The notes beneath the pieces were generated by a model that saw only the letters and a list, made by a program, of their open reading frames with translations, was not told the DNA's origin and ran no database searches. A program made the translations under genes and the position numbers. Below are positions 60,863 through 64,000 of a stretch of 64,000 nucleotides of DNA, in pieces (within the stretch, counting starts at the first letter, position 1; the number at the start of each line of letters is the position of its first letter). Source of the DNA: Amycolatopsis sp. WAC 01376 (GTDB taxonomy: Bacteria; Actinomycetota; Actinomycetes; Mycobacteriales; Pseudonocardiaceae). Location: positions 124,001 to 188,000 of the forward strand of contig NZ_QHKL01000010.1 of assembly GCF_003947415.1 (NCBI RefSeq). The letters are read 5' to 3'.

Positions 60863-61573
60863 GTGACAGTGCCAGACCCGGACGGCCTCGATGCCCCCGC
60901 CATCGCCGCGGTGGCGGCACTCGACGACGACCTCCGCCGCGGTATGTACGCCTACGCCCGGCGCGCGCGGCGTCCCGTCACGCGGGACGAGGCGGCGGCC
61001 GCGGTCGGCATCTCGCGCAAGCTCGCCGCCTTCCATCTCGACAAGCTCGTGGCGGCGGGCCTGCTCAGATTCGGCTTCGCGGCGGGCCCGATGGTGAAGG
61101 TGGGGCGCAGGCCCAAGGTCTACGAACCCGTCGACGAGACCATCCAGGTGCAGCTTCCCGCCCGGCGTCACGAGGTCCTGGCCGGCATCCTCGCCGAGGC
61201 CGTGCTCGCCGAAGGGTCCGGTGAGACCGCGCGGGATGCCGTGCGACGGGTCGCGGGGGAGCGCGGTTTCGCGGCGGGCGAGGAGGAACGCGCGCGGACC
61301 CGGCCCGGCAGGCTCGGCGTGGAACGCGCGCTCACCGTGGCCGAGGGGATGCTTCGCCGCTACGGCTTCGAGCCGAGCCGGGACAGCACGACCTGCGTCC
61401 GGCTGCGGAATTGCCCGTTCCATCCGCTGGCCGCGGAGGCCCCGGACCTCGTTTGCGGGATCAACCAGGCCTTCCTGGCCGGTTTCCTGAACGGCGTGCG
61501 CGCCGGGAACGTGGAAGCGGCCCTCGTTCCCGGCGCGGCCGAGTGCTGTGTGGAACTACGGCAGGCCCGGTAG
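60863..61573 (+). CDS. Cys-rich HTH regulator (SufR-like, COG2345 type)
   Basis: About 236 residues. GTG codons at 60854, 60857, 60863 and 60869 are all possible starts and no ribosome site decides. The HTH includes VTRDEAAAAVGISRKLAAFH and LDKLVAAGLLRFGF. The C-terminus has CVRLRNCPFHPLAAE, DLVCGINQAFLAGFL and AECCVEL, a cysteine set like that of iron-sulfur-sensing SufR regulators. It is divergent from folE and may control it. Fe-S binding is inferred from the cysteines. The 140-base region between the genes is relatively AT-rich and may hold both promoters. Confidence 0.78.
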   Translation: MTVPDPDGLDAPAIAAVAALDDDLRRGMYAYARRARRPVTRDEAAAAVGISRKLAAFHLDKLVAAGLLRFGFAAGPMVKVGRRPKVYEPVDETIQVQLPARRHEVLAGILAEAVLAEGSGETARDAVRRVAGERGFAAGEEERARTRPGRLGVERALTVAEGMLRRYGFEPSRDSTTCVRLRNCPFHPLAAEAPDLVCGINQAFLAGFLNGVRAGNVEAALVPGAAECCVELRQAR

Positions 61574-61578
61574 ACCGA

Positions 61579-62031
61579 TCAGGCGGCGCCGGCGATCTGC
61601 CGGGTGGCGACGTTGAGCCGGTTCCAGGTGTTGATGGCGGCGATGGAGAGGACGAGGCTCGAAAGCTGGGTTTCGTCGTAGTGACGAGCGGCCTCGTTCC
61701 AGACCTCGTCGTCGACCGGGTCGGCCCGGTCCGCGATGCGGGTGAGGGCCTCGGCCAGCGCGAGCGCCGCACGTTCGGCGTCGGTGAAGTAGGCCGTGTC
61801 GCGCCACGCGGCCACGGTGAAGATCCGCTCGTCGGACTCGCCCGCCTTGCGCAGTTCCTTGGTGTGCATCTCCAGGCAGCCGCTGCATCCGTTGATCTGG
61901 CTCGCGCGGACGTGCATGAGGTAGTGCGTGGTCTTCGGGACGCCGGTGTCGCCGGTCGACTCCGCCAGCGCGATCAAGGCCTTCAGGGTGGCGGGATTCG
62001 CCAGTGCGGGGTTGGGGATCCGGGTTTCCAT
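61579..62031 (-). CDS. AhpD-like carboxymuconolactone decarboxylase-family protein
   Basis: A 150-residue helical protein with the AhpD redox motif in RASQINGCSGCLEMHTKELR (Cys-x2-Cys plus His). Such proteins act as small peroxidases or reductants of peroxidases. GGAGGAG precedes the ATG. It lies 82 bases downstream of the P450 gene on the same strand, which may mean a shared transcript and a protective role against uncoupled P450 peroxide; that is speculative. It converges with the HTH regulator six bases away. Confidence 0.88.
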   Translation of the reverse strand: METRIPNPALANPATLKALIALAESTGDTGVPKTTHYLMHVRASQINGCSGCLEMHTKELRKAGESDERIFTVAAWRDTAYFTDAERAALALAEALTRIADRADPVDDEVWNEAARHYDETQLSSLVLSIAAINTWNRLNVATRQIAGAA

Positions 62032-62113
62032 GATGTTCTCCTCCAGGGTTTCCGTCTTGCTTTCACCGCACTGACGGATGCCGGGAAGGAGATGTGACCG
62101 GAGTGCTGAAGTC

Positions 62114-63496
62114 CTAGGCGGTCGCGGCCACCGACGCCCGGTCGCGGAGTGAGACGTGCAGCTTGAAGCCCTCCGGTTTCAGGGTCAGCAGCTCCTGCAC
62201 CTTCAACCGGTACGACGGGTCGCCGCGCAGGTCGTACCGGCTCAGCAGCATGCCGAGGACCAGCGTCGCCTCGTGCAGGGCGAACTGCCGTCCGATACAG
62301 GCCCGCTCGCCGGTGCCGAACGGCTTGTAGACATGCGCCGGACGGGCCCGGTTGCGCTCCGGGGAGAAGCGGTCCGGATCGAACGACTCGGGATCGTCGC
62401 CCCAGACGGGATCGCGGTGCAGCGACGGGATGAGGACCAGCGCCCACTGCCCCTTCCGCATCGGGTACTCGCCGCCGACGACGGTGTCCACTTGGGCTTG
62501 GCGGGCGAACGCGGGTGCGGTCGGCCAGAGCCGCAACGCCTCGTCGAGCACCCGCCGGACGTAGCGGAGCTTGGCGACCTCTTCGTAGGAGGGATCGGGA
62601 TTCTCGCCCCAGACCTTGTCCACTTCGGACTGGGCGCGGGCGAGGACGTCCGGGTTCCTGGCGAGGTAGTACAGCGCGAACGACAGCGCGCCCGACGTGG
62701 TTTCGTGCCCGGCCACGAGGAAGGTGATGATCTGGTGCCGGATGTTGTCCTCGTCGAGAGCGGCGCCGGTGCTCGGCTGCGTGGTGTTCAGCATGAGCCC
62801 GAGGAGGTCGTCGGTGCTCGTGTCGCCCCGGCGCGCCTCGACGACCTCGGCGACGACGGAGTGGAGGAACGCGAGGTCGGCTTCGTTGCGCCGGTTCGCC
62901 TTGCGGCTGAGGAGCGGGCCGATGACCGGCGGCTGGAGCGCCATCCGCTGCGCGTGCCGCAGTGTGCGGACCATCGCGGCGACGAACGGATGCGGTTCCG
63001 CGCGTTCGAACGACGAGAAGCTGTAGCCGAATCCCGTCCGGCCGATGGTCTCCAGCGTCAGCTTGGTCATGTCGTCCGCGACGTCGACCTCGCCGCCCGT
63101 GTCCCACGCGTCCAGCAGTTCGCGGGTGATCGCCAGCATCGCCGGGTGATAGCGCTGCATGGCGTTGCGGCTGAACGCGGGCGCGAGGATCTCGTGCGCG
63201 CGCCGCCAGTTCGGCTCTTCGTTGTGCGCGGTGAACAGCCCGTCACCGCCGAGCGGGCGCAGGTTCGAGATCGCGGGCGTGACGTGTTTCGCGAACCGCT
63301 TCTCGTCGGAGAGATCGGCGACCATCTTCGCGCCGTGGACGAACACGATGCCGCGGCCGAACACCTTGCGCTCGAAGACGGGGCCCAGCTCGGCGGCGTG
63401 CCGCATCGAATCCTGGACCGGCGTCTTCGGCGAGACGCCGAGCACGTCACCGATCAGCGGGATCCGGCGCGGGGGATGGGGGAGAGCGGTGGCCAT
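62114..63496 (-). CDS. CYP102-like cytochrome P450, haem domain only
   Basis: A 460-residue P450 strongly like the haem domain of P450 BM3 (CYP102A1) in motif and order: GGDGLFTAHNEEPNWRRAHE, DDMTKLTLETIGRTGFGYSF, I-helix TFLVAGHETTSG, DEALRLWPTAPAF (ExxR) and the haem loop KPFGTGERACIGRQ with Cys400. BM3 Phe87 is kept as Phe88 and Arg47 as Arg48, but Tyr51 is Phe. BM3 is fused to a reductase; here the protein ends after LTLKPEGFKLHV and a short tail, and no reductase gene is near. It probably hydroxylates fatty-acid-like substrates using outside redox partners. The ATG at 63496 has GGAGGGG upstream. Confidence 0.93.
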   Translation of the reverse strand: MATALPHPPRRIPLIGDVLGVSPKTPVQDSMRHAAELGPVFERKVFGRGIVFVHGAKMVADLSDEKRFAKHVTPAISNLRPLGGDGLFTAHNEEPNWRRAHEILAPAFSRNAMQRYHPAMLAITRELLDAWDTGGEVDVADDMTKLTLETIGRTGFGYSFSSFERAEPHPFVAAMVRTLRHAQRMALQPPVIGPLLSRKANRRNEADLAFLHSVVAEVVEARRGDTSTDDLLGLMLNTTQPSTGAALDEDNIRHQIITFLVAGHETTSGALSFALYYLARNPDVLARAQSEVDKVWGENPDPSYEEVAKLRYVRRVLDEALRLWPTAPAFARQAQVDTVVGGEYPMRKGQWALVLIPSLHRDPVWGDDPESFDPDRFSPERNRARPAHVYKPFGTGERACIGRQFALHEATLVLGMLLSRYDLRGDPSYRLKVQELLTLKPEGFKLHVSLRDRASVAATA

Positions 63497-63586
63497 CGAG
63501 CCCCTCCAGGTGAGCACTGTTGAATCGACATCCAATAGCGAGCGTGGCCTGCTACTGAACCCGTGTCAAGTAGCTACGATGCCCGA

Positions 63587-64000
63587 ATGGCGCCGAGTAC
63601 TTCCGGGAAGCCCCGCAGCAGGCTGAGCACCGCCGAGCGGCGGGAACAGCTGCTGCGGATCGGCGCCCGCCTGTTCGCGGAGCGGCCGTACGACGACGTG
63701 TGGATCGAGCAGGTCGCGGACATCGCCGAGGTGTCCCGAGGGCTTCTCTACCACTACTTCCCGACGAAACGGGACTTCGTCACCGAGGTCATCAGGGCCG
63801 AGGGCGAACGGCTGCTCAAGATGACCGAGTCCGACCGCACGCTGCCGGTCGAGGAGCAGTTGACGGCCGGGCTCGACGCGTACCTCCGCTACGTCGAAGC
63901 CAACGAGGACGGCTACCGGGCACTGCACTCGGGCACGTCCATCGCCGTCGACGGCGTCCGTGAGGTGCTGGACAACAACTTCGCCGAACAAGGGCGCCGG
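63587..64000 (+). CDS. TetR-family regulator, 3' end cut by window edge
   Basis: An open frame from ATG 63587 runs to the window end, 138 codons visible: MAPSTSGKPRSRLSTAERRE, then LLRIGARLFAERPYDDVWIE and VADIAEVSRGLLYHYFPTKR, a clear TetR HTH. It is divergent from the CYP102-like P450 gene, 90 bases apart. This mirrors the arrangement of the Bm3R1 repressor with P450 BM3 in Bacillus megaterium, where a TetR-type protein responds to fatty acids. Control of the P450 is a reasonable inference. Confidence 0.88.
   Translation, partial: MAPSTSGKPRSRLSTAERREQLLRIGARLFAERPYDDVWIEQVADIAEVSRGLLYHYFPTKRDFVTEVIRAEGERLLKMTESDRTLPVEEQLTAGLDAYLRYVEANEDGYRALHSGTSIAVDGVREVLDNNFAEQGRR

Overview
The window is high-GC actinobacterial DNA. 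It most resembles a Pseudonocardiaceae member such as Amycolatopsis. I judge this from gene content and gene style: many GntR, TetR and LuxR regulators, a DosR/DosS-type dormancy system, PspAB, a GerW/YtfJ-family protein and a LigD polymerase. The abundant intergenic hairpins built on GTGAAGG or CTCGCGTGA repeats point the same way. The genus is an inference. I see no rRNA, tRNA, insertion sequence, phage gene or CRISPR array. Both edges cut a gene: an acyl-CoA synthetase on the left and a TetR regulator on the right.

Bases 1-14244 look like one C1/C2 acid catabolic block. It has an NDP-forming acyl-CoA synthetase, an oxalate/formate-antiporter-type MFS carrier and a GntR regulator. Divergent from the regulator runs an operon of a ketopantoate-reductase-like enzyme and an NAD-linked formate dehydrogenase. 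Then come hyi-glxR-gcl, which take glyoxylate to glycerate. Together they suggest growth on oxalate, formate and glyoxylate. The formate dehydrogenase catalytic subunit is split into two genes in reversed order, and the Gcl-like enzyme carries a glutamate where classical Gcl has valine.

Bases 14250-25028 hold cell-envelope and small-molecule genes: a flavin/F420-type oxidoreductase, a secreted lytic transglycosylase, an ArsR regulator with a clear operator, a secreted penicillin/AHL-acylase-family enzyme with a membrane-anchored hydrolase, a nitrilase-family amidase with a GntR, a Tat-exported agmatine-deiminase-family enzyme with a TetR, and a YtfJ-family protein. Bases 25446-33512 hold a LigD-type polymerase, a UvrA-like ATPase, an Lrp/MFS pair and a polyamine operon (PLP decarboxylase, AdoMet decarboxylase, spermidine synthase).

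Bases 33939-47233 are a signalling island. It has PspAB, a NarL-type regulator with a PAS kinase, a 1503-residue soluble hybrid kinase with eight HAMP units, a single-domain receiver, an ANTAR protein, a DosR/DosS-like pair, two Acg-type nitroreductases and a DUF1876 protein. The last group matches the core of the mycobacterial dormancy regulon.

Bases 47311-64000 are mixed accessory genes: a secreted beta-propeller, a Tat-exported epoxide-hydrolase-like enzyme with a GlxA-type regulator, two AMP-forming ligases (one fused to an SRPBCC domain), and a SEFIR-KAP NTPase that is a candidate defence protein with a compositionally foreign N-terminal domain. After these come an MFS exporter, folE, a Cys-rich HTH regulator, an AhpD-like protein, and a CYP102-like P450 without reductase, divergent from a TetR regulator.
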